Below, in pieces: positions 1 through 10,164 of a stretch of 64,000 nt of DNA. The DNA is from Hemicordylus capensis. Its lineage: Eukaryota; Chordata; Lepidosauria; Squamata; Cordylidae. Every line of letters begins with the position of its first letter. Within the stretch, counting starts at the first letter, position 1. Made by a program: the position numbers and the translations under genes. The stretch lies in NCBI RefSeq assembly GCF_027244095.1, contig NC_069671.1:4850001-4914000 (forward strand), read 5' to 3'. The notes under the pieces are model-generated. The model was not told where the DNA came from and searched no databases. It saw only the letters and a program-made list of their open reading frames with translations.

Positions 1-186
1 GCCATATACTGAGTCAGACTCTTGGTCCATCTAGCTCAGTATTGCCTTCACAGACTGGCAGCGGCTTCTCCAAGGTTGCAGGCAGGAATCTCTCTCAGCC
101 CTATCTTGGAGAAGCTGCCAGGGAGGGAACTTGGAACCTCGATACTCTTCCCAGAGAGGCTCCATCCCCAGAGGGGAACATCTTAT
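1..186 (-). mobile_element. Composite 5S/tRNA SINE, 3' portion
   Basis: Reverse-strand copy of the commonest repeat in the window, cut by the window edge. It carries the body segments AGCTAGATGGACCAA, GGCAGCGGCTTCTCC and CTGCCAGGGAGGGAAC seen in the complete copies. The 5S-like head is missing. Confidence 0.8.
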
Positions 187-671
187 GAATTTGGGTCTCC
201 CTAGTCCTTGACTGACTACTACAGATTGCTCCCAAACAGCTGCTCAAGACAGGCGGTGGCCTCTTTGTACCCCACTGGTGTTCCAATGATCCCCCTCCTG
301 GGGTGGCCACCTCTCCTTGCGGCCACCAGATGCGGGCCATTTCCAGGGGCTGCAGAGTGGCCCACCCAGCACCCCCTGCTCGCTGACGGCTTGCAAGGAA
401 GGCCTGCCACATTTATGGGTTTATTTTCACCCGGATCTCCAGCTCGTTCCTCCAAGGGCCCCAGAATGGTGAACGTGCTTCGGTTTAGAGTTCTACCCGT
501 AACAAGCCTGCGGGTTCGGTTAGGTAGGTGCCAGATGACCCCAGCATGGAAGGGTACAGCTGGCCCTGTCAGAGCAGTGCTGGGATGGCACTCAGCACCA
601 GGCAGGATCCCCTCTTCTGCATGGCCAGGAATGATCTGGGAGTCCAGCTTGCAGACAGGCACGATATGTGA

Positions 672-800
672 CCGGAGCAACACATTCCTTAGAACAGAAG
701 AACAGCCCTGCTGGATCAGGCCCAAGGAGGCCCATCTAGTCCAGCATCCTGTTTCCCACAGTGGCCCAGCAGATGCCTCTGAGAAGCCCACAGCTGCTGC
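672..800 (-). mobile_element. CR1-like LINE 3' UTR fragment
   Basis: Shares AACAGCCCTGCTGGATCAGG and TCCAGCATCCTGTTTC with the longer CR1-like copies at 6678-7497 and 25320-26102. Only the extreme 3' end is present. Confidence 0.75.
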
Positions 801-837
801 TGGACTACAACTCCCATCATCCACAGCCTCATTCCTT

Positions 838-1205
838 CAGCCATTGTGGGTGTGGCTGATGGGTGTGCAGTCCAATAACATCTGGGGACCCAAGGCTGGG
901 AACCAAGGCCATTCTGGCTGGGGATGATGGGATTTGTAGTCCCAACATCTGAGGGGCCCAAGGCTGGGAACCAAGGACATTCTGGCTGGGGGTGATGGGA
1001 TTTGTAGTCCCAACAACATCTGGGTGGCCAAGGCTGGGAACCAAGGCCATTTCTGGCTAGGGATGATGGGATTTGTAACCCCAACATCTGGGGGCATTCT
1101 GTCTGTGAATGATGGGATTTGTAGTCCAAGAATATCTGGGGACCAAGGCCTTTGTAGCTGGGAATCATGGGATCTGTAGTCCCAACCGCCTGTGAGGACC
1201 CAAGG
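838..1205. repeat. Tandem array of MITE half-units (about 65-70 bp)
   Basis: About five head-to-tail units, each with GATGGGATTTGTAGTCCCAA, a CATCTGGGG-type block and AAGGCTGGGAACCAAGG. The unit equals one half of the hAT-type palindromic MITE scattered through the window (for example 35632-35763). A single-copy MITE fragment therefore appears to have been amplified in tandem. The reverse-strand open frames here are a by-product of the repetition. Confidence 0.75.
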
Positions 1206-2140
1206 TTAGGAATCCTGCCATAGCTGCTAAGCTGCTTTTGAGTATGCAAAGCTTGCTCTGTGCATTTAAAACAAATCGGTGTACCATGGGAAGTCTGGGG
1301 TGGTTGTTTTTTTAAGGTATCAGCAGACCAAACAAGAGTGAAATCTGCCTACCCCCGAGTTAGCTTGCTGCTCTGTGCACAGCAGCAGGGCCAGTGAAAC
1401 AGTTGGCAACCTTCTTTCTTCCTTTTTTTTTTAATGCCGGTGGGATACAATTCACTGTACAAAATAAACTGCTGTGGCTTCTCGGTGGCTGCCCCAGGGC
1501 TTCGGAATGGGCTCCCTGTTGAAATAAGGGCACCCCCTTGCTCTCTGTTTGTTTCCAGGAAAACCCTCCAGACGTACCGGTTTTCTCAGGCTTTTAACGG
1601 AAGGTTTTTAAAGGCGGGATGTTTGTATCTGCCATCTTGTTGCGTTATTAGTTGTGTGCATTTTAACGGTTGTAATCCTGGTTGTGTTTTGGATGCGTCT
1701 GCCGCCTAGAGAGGTCCCTATCGGGCAGTAGAGGAATATGACAGAGAAATCAATGAATGCTTGCCAAGGTCTCTCTGGGCCGTGGTGTTTGGATGATCCT
1801 CTCCGCCACAGAGCTGAGCAGAGCAGGCCGGGCACCGTGAGTAACCGGATACTGTGGGAGAGGCGGCCAAGGACAGCTTGCAAGGAGGCTCCTGCTTGTT
1901 CCACGGCTCTGCCTTGGGAATGTGAAGAGTGCTGAGCTCTCAGGTGATTAGCATAACAATCCTGAGCCCAGGATCTGTTCAATCCCATCTCCAGCCTCCG
2001 CTCTTTCTTTAGAAGGCTAATTCCTGCCACCTGGCCGGCTACAGTGGCCTCCTGAAAAGACGACACACACAACCGTTCTCTCTCCCCACACCCCACACTG
2101 TACCCCACACCGACTTTCCAGAAAGAAGGACCTGCCTACC
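1206..2140. other. Apparently single-copy intergenic sequence
   Basis: No repeat of the window's families and no recognisable exon is seen. There is moderate AT content with an octamer-like TATGCAAAG near 1234. Short open frames on both strands have no recognisable features. Confidence 0.4.
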
Positions 2141-2642
2141 AGGGAAGGGAGGCTTCTCTCATCGTGTTCACAGACGTCTGTGCTGAGGCAAGAGAACTCT
2201 TTGAGGCTAGAGAGCATCTGTACAGCTAGGGGGTTGCCAACTTATCAGAAAAAGCGCCACCTGGCTTGTTGCTCTGCTCGTTTAACAGCAGCTTGATCTG
2301 GGCTCGTAAAAGGGAAGGGAGGCTTCTCTCATCGTGTTCACAGACATCTTTGCCGAGGCAAGAGAACTCTTTGCAGCTAGAGAGCATCTGTACAGCTAGG
2401 GGGTTGCCAACTTTCAGAAAAAGTGCCACCTGGCTTGTTGCTCTGCTCTTTAAACAGCAGCTTGAGCTGGGCTCTTAAAAAGGAAGGGAGGCTTCTCTCA
2501 TCGTGCTGACAGATGTCTGTGCTGAGGCAAGAGAACTCTTTGCAGCTAGAGAGCATCCTTACTGAGAGCATCGGTACAGCTAGGGGGTTGCCAACTCACA
2601 AGAAAAAGCACCACCCAGCTTGTCACTGTGCTTTTTAACAGC
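2141..2642. repeat. Tandem repeat, about 171-bp unit, nearly three copies
   Basis: Units start near 2141, 2311 and 2482 with GGGAAGGGAGGCTTCTCTC, then share GCAAGAGAACTCTTTG, GCTAGAGAGCATC and GGGGGTTGCCAAC. The last unit contains an extra small duplication (GAGAGCATC) and runs into a MITE fragment at 2638-2712. Units differ by only a few bases. Confidence 0.85.
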
Positions 2643-2877
2643 AGTTGTTGGACTACAGCTCCCATCATCCCCTGCTGCCATTGCAATTGAAGCTGTAGTC
2701 CAAAAGCAACTGAAAAGCCTCCGCTTAGCCACCCTTACTCTGTGCTTCAACACACTTCTGGTTCATCCCTCCATCCATCACCAACACAGTTATCGTTTTA
2801 GACGGATCTGCGAGGGTGAACATCTAGAAGACCCCAAGGAGCTGTGACTTTGGACTCTTCATTCTCACTGTTTGAGA

Positions 2878-3175
2878 ACCTAAGAACAGCCCTGCTGGAT
2901 CAGGCCCAAGAAGCCACAGGCAGGAGTTGAGGGCATGTCCTCTCTCACCTGCAACTGGTACTCAGAGGCATCCTGCCTTTGAGGCTGGAGGTGGCCTATA
3001 GCCTTCTGACTTGTAGCCATTGATAGACCGTTGATAGACCTCTCCTCCATGAAGTTATCCAATCCCTTCTTAAAGCCATCCAGGTTATGGGCTGTCACCA
3101 CATCTTGTGGCAGAGAATTCCACAAGTTGATGATGCATTGTGTGAAAAAGTACTTCCTTTGGTCTGTTGCAATTT
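2878..3175 (-). mobile_element. CR1-like LINE 3' end
   Basis: Reverse-strand 3' region including the end of the reverse transcriptase frame (minus strand LWNSLPQDVV) and the 3' UTR with GCTGGATCAGGCCC. Confidence 0.8.
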
Positions 3176-3896
3176 TTGTACTTGCATTTTTTAAAAAGGT
3201 AAATAAAACTTATTATTTTAAAACTGCAGAGCAGACATTATTGGGTAAGTGAAACCTTGTTCCTCAACACAGAGAAGCAGCAATGACAAAGCTTTACCTG
3301 TTGCTTTCTGCCTGGTATGCAGTCATTCAAGATTTGGAACCTGCCCACCCCCAGCCTTAATTAATTTAATTAATTTTAAAATTGGCAATTAATCTGAAAC
3401 AGTTTTGCTGCCCTGAAATTCTCCTCCGAGGATGTCGTGGTTGAATACTCACTGCACATTTCCCGAACACCCAATGATTGCTTGAACTAAAATGTTCCAT
3501 TCTCCGCTGTTTGACTTTAATATCTGCCACTGGATATGCAACAGCATTTTATTATTGCCTGTCAGTGTTTGGTACTTAGTTTACACATTTGTTTCTGTGT
3601 TTTCTACACAGCTTGTTTTCCACTAGAAAACTGAATACCCCTCTGGGCTCCTTGGAGGAAGAGAGGGATAGAAATATTTTAAAAAAAAAAAAACAGATCT
3701 AAAGCACACACGAATGTTGGGGCAACATTTCACATGCAATGTGTTAATTCAGATTTTGGATCGGACATTTTGCATTCAAAATTGGGTACTGAAACTGGGA
3801 ATTTTGGAAGACTGGGTATTTATTGTAGGCAACCTTCAACATTCTTTTACATTATTGTGGCAATACGTTCTTCTTTAATGTAGAGAGCTGGCCTGC
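3176..3896. other. AT-rich intergenic sequence with Sauria SINE tail
   Basis: Mostly unique AT-rich DNA. A Sauria SINE 3' tail (GGGCTCCTTGGAGGAAG, about 3641-3693) ends in a poly-A run. No gene is recognised. Confidence 0.5.
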
Positions 3897-4137
3897 TGGT
3901 AAAGGTAAAGGTTGTGCCAGCGAGTCGGTGTCAACTCCTGGCGACAACAGAGCCATGTGGTTTTCAGGAGTTTACCATTGCCTCCTCCCGCGCAGTATGA
4001 GATGATGCCTTTCAGCATCTTCCTATATCGCTGCTGCCCGATACAGGAGTTTCCCATATTCTGGGAAACACACCAGCGGGGATTCAAACCCAAAGCCACC
4101 TGCTCTCTAGGCAGGTTGCTTCCCTGCTGCACCATTA
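3897..4137 (-). mobile_element. tRNA-derived SINE (second family)
   Basis: On the minus strand it begins with a tRNA-like head (an A-box-like GTGCAGCAGGGAAG and a degraded B box) and continues with GATATAGGAAGATGCTGAAA and a GGAGGAGGCAATGG body. It ends in the ACCTTTACC-type tail. Related copies are at 31291, 41663, 44050 and 57168. Confidence 0.8.
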
Positions 4138-4139
4138 GG

Positions 4140-4456
4140 GGGCTCGTCCTGGTGGTAGCAAGCGTGAATTGTCCGCTTTGCTAAGCAGGGGCTACCCTGG
4201 TCTGCATTTGAATGGGAGACTACATGTGTGAACGCTTTAAGTTATTCCCCCTCCGGGGATGGAAAGAGCACCTGCCTGCTTGCATGCAGAAGGTTCCGAG
4301 TTCCCTCCCTGGCAGCATCTCCATGATAGAACTGAGAGAGATTCCTGCCTGCAGCCTTGTAGAAGCCACTGCCAGTCTGGGTAGACAATATTGCGCTAGA
4401 CGGACCAAGGGTCAGACTCAGTATATGGCAGCTTCCCATGTCCGTATGTTCTTCTA
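4140..4456 (+). mobile_element. Composite 5S/tRNA SINE, full length
   Basis: The head resembles the 3' half of 5S rRNA (GCTAAGCAGGG, then CCTGGT and GAATGGGAGACTAC, which match the internal promoter region). A tRNA-like segment (AGAGCACCTGCCTGCTTGCA, GGTTCCGAG) follows, then the common body, and a tail of TTCC(T/C)ATG-type octamers. It is one of the best copies for seeing both modules. Confidence 0.85.
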
Positions 4457-4902
4457 TAAAAGGCAGGAACAGTGATGTGCCTCCCTCGTGGGGGAGAACA
4501 CTACAAAGACTGCATGTAAACAATGCTATCAAATCTCAAGCAGATCTCTGGCCTCTCCTCTCTGGCCCACGTTGCCACAATCATGGCAACTGGAGGCGAT
4601 GTCATGGCCACTACATGGCCACTTCAGTCATTAAGCCTCTAGTCCTGCACAGCCAAGCAATGGGAGATCAGTCCCCTGCCCTCTTGGAATATCCCTGCTC
4701 AATTGGCTTTTGGCTCCTTTCTTAGTGTATGTGGGGTGTGGGGTGGATCTGCACCAGAGGTCTAAAGGATTAGGGAGAGAATAAAGGCCACAAAGTCCCA
4801 GCCGCATGGATTTGCATCAATCCATGCTAGTGGCATCCCATTGACAACCGGCTCCAAGCATATCTCAGGCTGTAAGATACCCTCCAGCTGTACCCATTAC
4901 AT
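4457..4902. other. Intergenic sequence without recognised features
   Basis: Short stretch between two mobile elements. I see no gene, RNA or clear repeat in it. Confidence 0.4.
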
Positions 4903-5215
4903 AAGAACCTTAGAACAGCCCTGCTGGATCAGGCCCAAGGAGGCCCATCTAGTCCAGCATCCTGTTTCCCACAGAGGCCCACCAGATGCCTCCGAGAAGC
5001 CCACAGGCAGGAGGTCTGTGCATGCCCTCTCTCCTGCTGCTGCTCCCCTGCAACTGCGATTGAGAGGCATCCTGCCTCTGAGGCTGGAGGTGGCCCACAG
5101 CCACCAGACTAGTAGCCACTGATAGACCTGTCCTCCTTGAATCTGTCCAAGCCCCTTTTAAAGCCATCCGAGCTGGTGGCCATCACCCATGGCAGAAAGA
5201 ATTCCAAGATCTGTC
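4903..5215 (-). mobile_element. CR1-like LINE 3' end
   Basis: Reverse-strand 3' UTR plus the last codons of the reverse transcriptase region. It faces a plus-strand copy at 5236-5412 head to head, so the pair forms an inverted repeat of about 170 bp arms. Confidence 0.8.
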
Positions 5216-5235
5216 TGGGTCTGTCTCCGTATAAG

Positions 5236-5412
5236 ACAGTTTCCTCAGAGGCAGGATGCTTCTGAATCCCAGTTGCAGGGGAGCAACAGCAGGAGAGAGG
5301 GCATGCACAGACCTCTTGTCTGTGGGCTTCTTGGAGGCATCTGGTGGGCCACTGTGTGAAGCAGGATAAGCCTCGGGCCTGATCCAGCAGGGCTGTTCTT
5401 CTGTTATGTTCT
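5236..5412 (+). mobile_element. CR1-like LINE 3' UTR fragment
   Basis: Plus-strand copy of the same 3' UTR, ending GCAGGGCTGTTCTTCTG and a TTATGTTCTA tail. Confidence 0.8.
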
Positions 5413-5930
5413 AGGTTGCCATATACTGGCTCCCCAAATCTGGGTGCCTAATGTGCATATTATGTAAATTGGCTTGACACTAATTTTTGAGCAAAAGAGT
5501 GCCTGCACGTTTTGCTCCACTTCTACAAGGGCTAGAGGTTAGCTTCCACTCTCCCTTTAAGCTTCCCCCTGCTAACTTGGCAAAGAGGCACCTTTTCATG
5601 TGGTGATTCTCTTTATTTAGCAGGGGGAGAGTAACTGGCCCTTATCCACCCCCAGCACAGCACCTCCAGTGACTGTGGCTGGTGTCTGTCTTGTGTTTCT
5701 TTTTAGATTGTGAGCCCTTTGGGGACAGGGAGCCGTCTTATTTATTTATTATTTCTCTGTGTAACCCTAACCCTGAGCCATTTTTGGAAGGGCAGTGTAG
5801 AAATCGAATAAATAATAATAATAAATGAATGCTGAAAACCGGGCAAATCAGGGTGGGTGAAGCCATCTGGGTGAGATGCTTGAAATCCGGATGAAACCTG
5901 GAATTCCAGGGTGCCTGGCCCACTCTATGC
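5413..5930. mobile_element. MITE-like element split by a nested L2-like repeat
   Basis: The outer pieces (about 5413-5555 and 5823-5925) match the two parts of an uninterrupted reverse copy at 52190-52435: TTGCCATA at one end, then AATTGGCTTGA, CTAGAGGTTAGC, TTGAAATCCGGATGAAACC. The middle (5556-5822) is a separate family with GTGAGCCCTTTGGGGACAGG ending in AATAATAATA. This is a clear case of one repeat inserted into another. Confidence 0.65.
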
Positions 5931-5944
5931 CCTGACGTCCTATG

Positions 5945-6066
5945 TTCCTAAGACTGGGTCCCCAGATGTTGCTGGGCTACAGTGCCCATCACCCCCAGTC
6001 CTTGGCCACTGTGGCTAGGGATGATAGGAGTTGTAGTCAACAACATCTGGGGACCCCAAGGTGAGG
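5945..6066. mobile_element. hAT-type palindromic MITE
   Basis: Inverted copies of CCAGATGTTG and CAACATCTGGGG flank a centre with GGGATGATAGGAGTTGTAG. Same family as 35632-35763. Confidence 0.65.
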
Positions 6067-6677
6067 AGCTTCTGCCCTAGGATATGAGGACGTTCCGGAC
6101 CCAACGGCACCCCCATCCCTTTTGCAGTGCAGACATAATTCAGCTCGGCTCCAAAATCTTAGGGGATTTTCACAAGCGGTGTCAGAAACGCCGTTGAACC
6201 TGCTCTCTCCCTCTCCAAACAGAAGTGCCCGGCAGTAAAGGTGGCACTGCCTGGCTCGAAACCCCTTGGATGAACATAAAACTAGAGGTTTCGTCTTGCC
6301 ATCCCTCCGAGCTTCCATTGATGGCTGGGCTGTCCCCAAATCCTTCATCACTGGCTCTCAACTCCATACAGTACAAAGAACGGCGCTAGGAATTCCCCCT
6401 GGCTGGCCGGTCCTTTCTTTCTGGCTTCTCTCCTCATGGAGATGGCACCTTGGAAACCACTTGGCTGGAAAGTGAACAAGCGCCGCTGCCCCCCCGCCCC
6501 CCCCCGCCCCCGCACCTCCGTGCACAGAGAGACAAGCCAAGAGGAACTCTCTCCTCCTGTCCTCTTTTCCTAGGGGCTGTCCTGAGAAAAGGCAAGCATG
6601 GAGGCATGTGCAGAGTTCCCGAAAGAAAAGGTGGCCAAAAGGGTGAATTCTGGCAAAACATTTTGCAGGCGTGTGTC
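6067..6677. other. Intergenic sequence, C-rich in part
   Basis: No repeat family of the window and no exon recognised. A poly-C/CCCCG tract lies at about 6488-6515. Confidence 0.4.
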
Positions 6678-7497
6678 AATAAGGACCGAAGAACAGCCCT
6701 GTTGGATCAGGCCCAAGGCCCATCTAGACCAGCATCCTGTTTCACACAGCGGCCCACCAGATGCCGCTGGAAGCCACAGGCAAGAGTTGAGGGCATGCCC
6801 TCTCTCCTGCTGTTGCTCCCCTGCAACTGGTACTCCGAGGCATCCTGCCTTTGAGGCTGGAGGTGGCCTATCACCCTCCGACTAGTAGCCATTGATAGAC
6901 CTCTCCTCCATGAAGTGATCCAAACCCCTCTTCAAGCCATCCAGGTTGTTGGCTGTCACCACATCTTGTGGCAGAGAATTCCACAAGTTGATTATGTGCT
7001 GTGTGAAAAAATACCTCCGTTTGCTGGTCCTAAATTTCCTGGCAATCAATTTCATGGGATGACCCCTGGTTCTAGTGTGATGGGAGAGGGAGAAGAATTT
7101 CTCTCTATCTACATTCTCCACTCCATGCATGATTTTATGGACCTCTCTCATGTCTCCCTGCAGTTGTCTTTTTTCTCAACGAAATAGCCCCAGGTGTTGT
7201 AGCCTTGCCTCATAAGGTAGGTCCTCCAGGCCCCTGATCATCTGGGTTGCCCTCTTCTGCACCTTTTCCAGTTCAACAATGTCCTTTTTAAAATGTGGTG
7301 ACCAGAATTGTACGCAGTACTCAAAGTGTGGCCACACCATAGTTTTGTAGAAGGGCATTATAACATTAGCCGTTTTATTTTCAATCCCCTCCCTAATGAT
7401 CCCTAGCATGGAATTGGCCTTTTTTACAGCTGCCGCACATTGAGTCGACACTTTCAACGAGCTGTCCACCGCAACCCCAAGATCCCTCTCCTGGTCT
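6678..7497 (-). mobile_element. CR1-like LINE, 5'-truncated, with reverse transcriptase C-terminus
   Basis: Longest CR1-like copy. The minus strand encodes, in separate open pieces, the end of a non-LTR reverse transcriptase: FEYCVQFWSPHFKKDIVEL, RATQMIRGLEDLPYEARL, then KIMHGVENVDREKFFSLSHH and LWNSLPQDVVTANNLDG. The 3' UTR carries GCTGGATCAGGCCC. The frame is interrupted, so the copy is dead. The 5' end is lost, as is usual for LINEs. Confidence 0.88.
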
Positions 7498-7653
7498 TAT
7501 TTATATGTATTATTTATTCCTCTATGCAAAACGCTTTGAGAACTTTGGTTGAAAATATTCATAGTTGTCCATAGTAGAGGTCTTAGGCTGCCACTGTTTG
7601 TGGCCGGGAGCAGATGGTGCCTCACCCCAATGATGCCCCCGGGGAGACCACTT

Positions 7654-8055
7654 TACCAGGGTCTGCCCTGGTTTGCATTGGAATGGGAGACTACGTGTGA
7701 GCACTGTAAGATCCCCACTCCTTAGGGGATGAGGCTTCTCCGGGAAGAGCTTCTGCCTGCTTGCACGCATGCAGAAGGCTTCAACTTCCCTCCCTGGCAT
7801 CATCTCCAGATAGGGCTGAGAGAGACTTCTGCCTGCAACCTCATCATCTAACCAATTGATGCCTTAACACAGGAACATAGGAAGCTGCCATCTACTGAGT
7901 CAGGCCATTGGTCCATCTCCCTCAGTATTGTTTACCCTGACTGGCAGCAGCGTTCCAAGGCTGGAGTCTCTCTCAGCCCTGTTGGGAGATGTCAGGTATG
8001 GAATTGCCTGGAGCTTTCTGCTCTTCCACGAAGCCTTGGCCCCATCCCCTAAGGA
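7654..8055. mobile_element. Two composite SINE fragments in opposite orientation
   Basis: A plus-strand piece at 7654-7845 has the 5S-like GGAATGGGAGACTACG head and the body. A minus-strand piece at 7868-8055 begins AGGAACATAGGAAGCTGCC. A short L2-like tail (about 7498-7562) precedes them. Confidence 0.75.
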
Positions 8056-8117
8056 GAGTAGCAAGGGATGTATTGTACATACCCACAACAGCCCATTTGC
8101 CCACAGGTGCAAATTCC

Positions 8118-8120
8118 CAC

Positions 8121-8171
<51 letters not shown>

Positions 8172-8783
8172 TCTTGTTTACACAGTCAGACAGGTGTTAT
8201 TGACTGGTTTGTTTTATCCAGACATCGAGTCCTTCCCAAGGACTTGGGATGGCTGAATTTTATTGTCAATATTGTTGTTGTTGTTATAAATATTGTCACA
8301 AAATGTAAGCTGTTTCCAGTAACGTTGCTTTTTGTAATTGACTGATGGTGATTTCTGTGGCCCCGATGGTGTTGAGGTGCTCTTCAAGGTCTTTTGGAAC
8401 TGCACCCAGGGTGCCAATGACCACTGGGATTATTTTGGTCTTCTTCTGCCACAACCTTTCAATTTCAATTGGTAGATCTTTGTATTTTGTGATTTTTCTC
8501 TATTTCTTTTTCTTCTATTCTGCTATCCCCTGGTATTGCTATGTCGATTATTTTCACTTGTTTTTCTTTCTTCTCGACTACAGTGATATCTGGTGTATTG
8601 TGTGGCAGATGATTGTCTGTTTGTAGTCGGAAGTCCCATAATATTTTTGCATCTTCATTTTCTACAACTTTTTCAATTTTATGGTCCGACCATTTTTTGG
8701 CTACAGGTAGCTTGTATTTTTTGCAGATGTTCCAGTGTATCATCCCTCCTACTTTGTCATACTTTTGTTTGTAGTTAGTCTGT
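8118..8783 (-). mobile_element. R4-like LINE 3' end with endonuclease domain remnant
   Basis: The minus strand encodes HNTPDITVVEKKEKQVKIID, continuing into an AIPGDSR segment. This PD-x-V/I-D-type block matches the C-terminal restriction-like endonuclease region known from R2/R4-type LINEs. The element ends on the minus strand in an (AAT)n tract (plus (TTA)n, 8122-8171). A short second copy of the same 3' end is at 20463-20623. The family is assigned from motif memory, not a search. Confidence 0.7.
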
Positions 8784-8791
8784 CAGTCTAC

Positions 8792-9155
8792 AGCAGGGCT
8801 GTAGCAAGGTTGGAGTGGGCCCAGAGACAACATGCCCCTCTGCCACTGAAGCTCAGCTCATGAAGTAAAGAAATCTTAAATGAGGCTGAATAGTGGTAAC
8901 AAAAAGCATATTTTTAAAAAGGTTTGTAAATTGTGGACGATGCAAGTCATTTCATGGTCCTAGAGAAAGACCTGCTGTTCTGGTAGCTCCAGGCCTTAAC
9001 ACTCACATCAGTTTGGAGGATGAACACAACTGAAGGAAGCCCGGGCGAGTGCGTGGCTGGGGGAGTTGGTCATGTGACTTGCCTCTGGGGGGGCCCCCAA
9101 GGCAGTGGGCCAGCAGACAACTGTCTCCCCTTCCCCCGTTATAGCTACGCCCCTG
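8792..9155. mobile_element. hAT-like element with CAGGG(G)CGTAGC ends
   Basis: Begins CAGGGCTGTAGCAAGG and ends TTATAGCTACGCCCCTG, giving inverted ends of the same family as 31827-32308. The interior is non-coding. I did not find a convincing target duplication. Confidence 0.55.
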
Positions 9156-9179
9156 GTCAGGCAGGGGTGGGGTGAGAAA

Positions 9180-9372
9180 CAAAATTGGACAAAGGTGGGG
9201 CTCATGGGAGCTGTGGTCCCAAAATAGCTGTTGGCAGGGGGAGAGAGAAACAAAGTTGGGGATCATGGGAGCTGTGGTCCAAAAACAGCTGCCAGCGGGG
9301 GGTGGGGACAAAGTTGGGGATCATGGGAGCTGTGGTCCCAAAACATCTGCCGGCTGAGCGGAGTCAGGTGGA
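9180..9372. repeat. Minisatellite, about 65-bp unit, three copies
   Basis: Three units share CATGGGAGCTGTGGTCC, AAAACA(G/T)CTGCC and ACAAAGTTGGGG. The unit resembles a diverged MITE half, as in the array at 838-1205. Confidence 0.75.
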
Positions 9373-10126
9373 GAAACCAAGTTGGCCAGCCCTAGTCTAC
9401 CCAGACTGGCAGCAGCGGGTTCTCCCAGGCTGCAGGAGTCTCTCCTCCCGGCCAGCCCTCTCGGGGAGGAGATGCTGCCAGGCCGGGTCAGGGAGCCAAG
9501 CGGGGGACCTTCTGCAGCAGGCAGGCAGCGGGGGGGCGAGTGGGGAGGGCGTGAGAAGGAGGCCCCAAAGCGCCCGGAGGAGCCGCGGTCCAGGTCAAGC
9601 CCCGGGCGCTGCCAGGCGGGCCGGCCTCCGGGGCGGGAATCCTCCGGCCCGGCTCCCAGCCCAGCTGCCCGGCAGGCCTTTCCCGCCGCCGGGGTCCCAC
9701 CGCGCAGCATCCTTGGCGGGGCGGGGAGGAGGAGGGCACCGGCCTCTGTCTGCCCCGCTGCTCCTCCTCCTCCTCCTCCTCTCCAGCAACCCGAGAGCGG
9801 GCGGGGGGCGCGCAGGGCTGGCTGAGCGGCGCGATTCCAGCCGGCCGCAGCCTGGCAACCGGGCGGCGACAAAGGGCGCCCAGGAGGGGGAATGTTTCCG
9901 CATGCCTGGTCAATGGGAGCGGGGGAGACAGGCGGGCCCGCAGGGGCTGGGAAAGAGACCCGCCGGAGAAAAGAGAGGGGGGACCCCCCCCGCCCCGCCC
10001 CGCGGGCGCGCGCCCCCTCCCCTCCCATTCATCACGCCGCTTTGTGGAGCGGGGGGGGGTCTCCCTCCCTCCCCGATCTCCCACCCCCCTCCCCCGCGGG
10101 AGGCGACTTTGAGGGAGTTTGGCTGG

Positions 10127-10164
<38 letters not shown>

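Noticed and set aside
22-204. Repeated peptide [20 protein letters not shown] in many places
   Set aside because: This is the translation of the composite SINE body, not a gene family.
838-1205. CRISPR-like array
   Set aside because: Units are tandem without unique spacers, in a vertebrate genome; they derive from a MITE.
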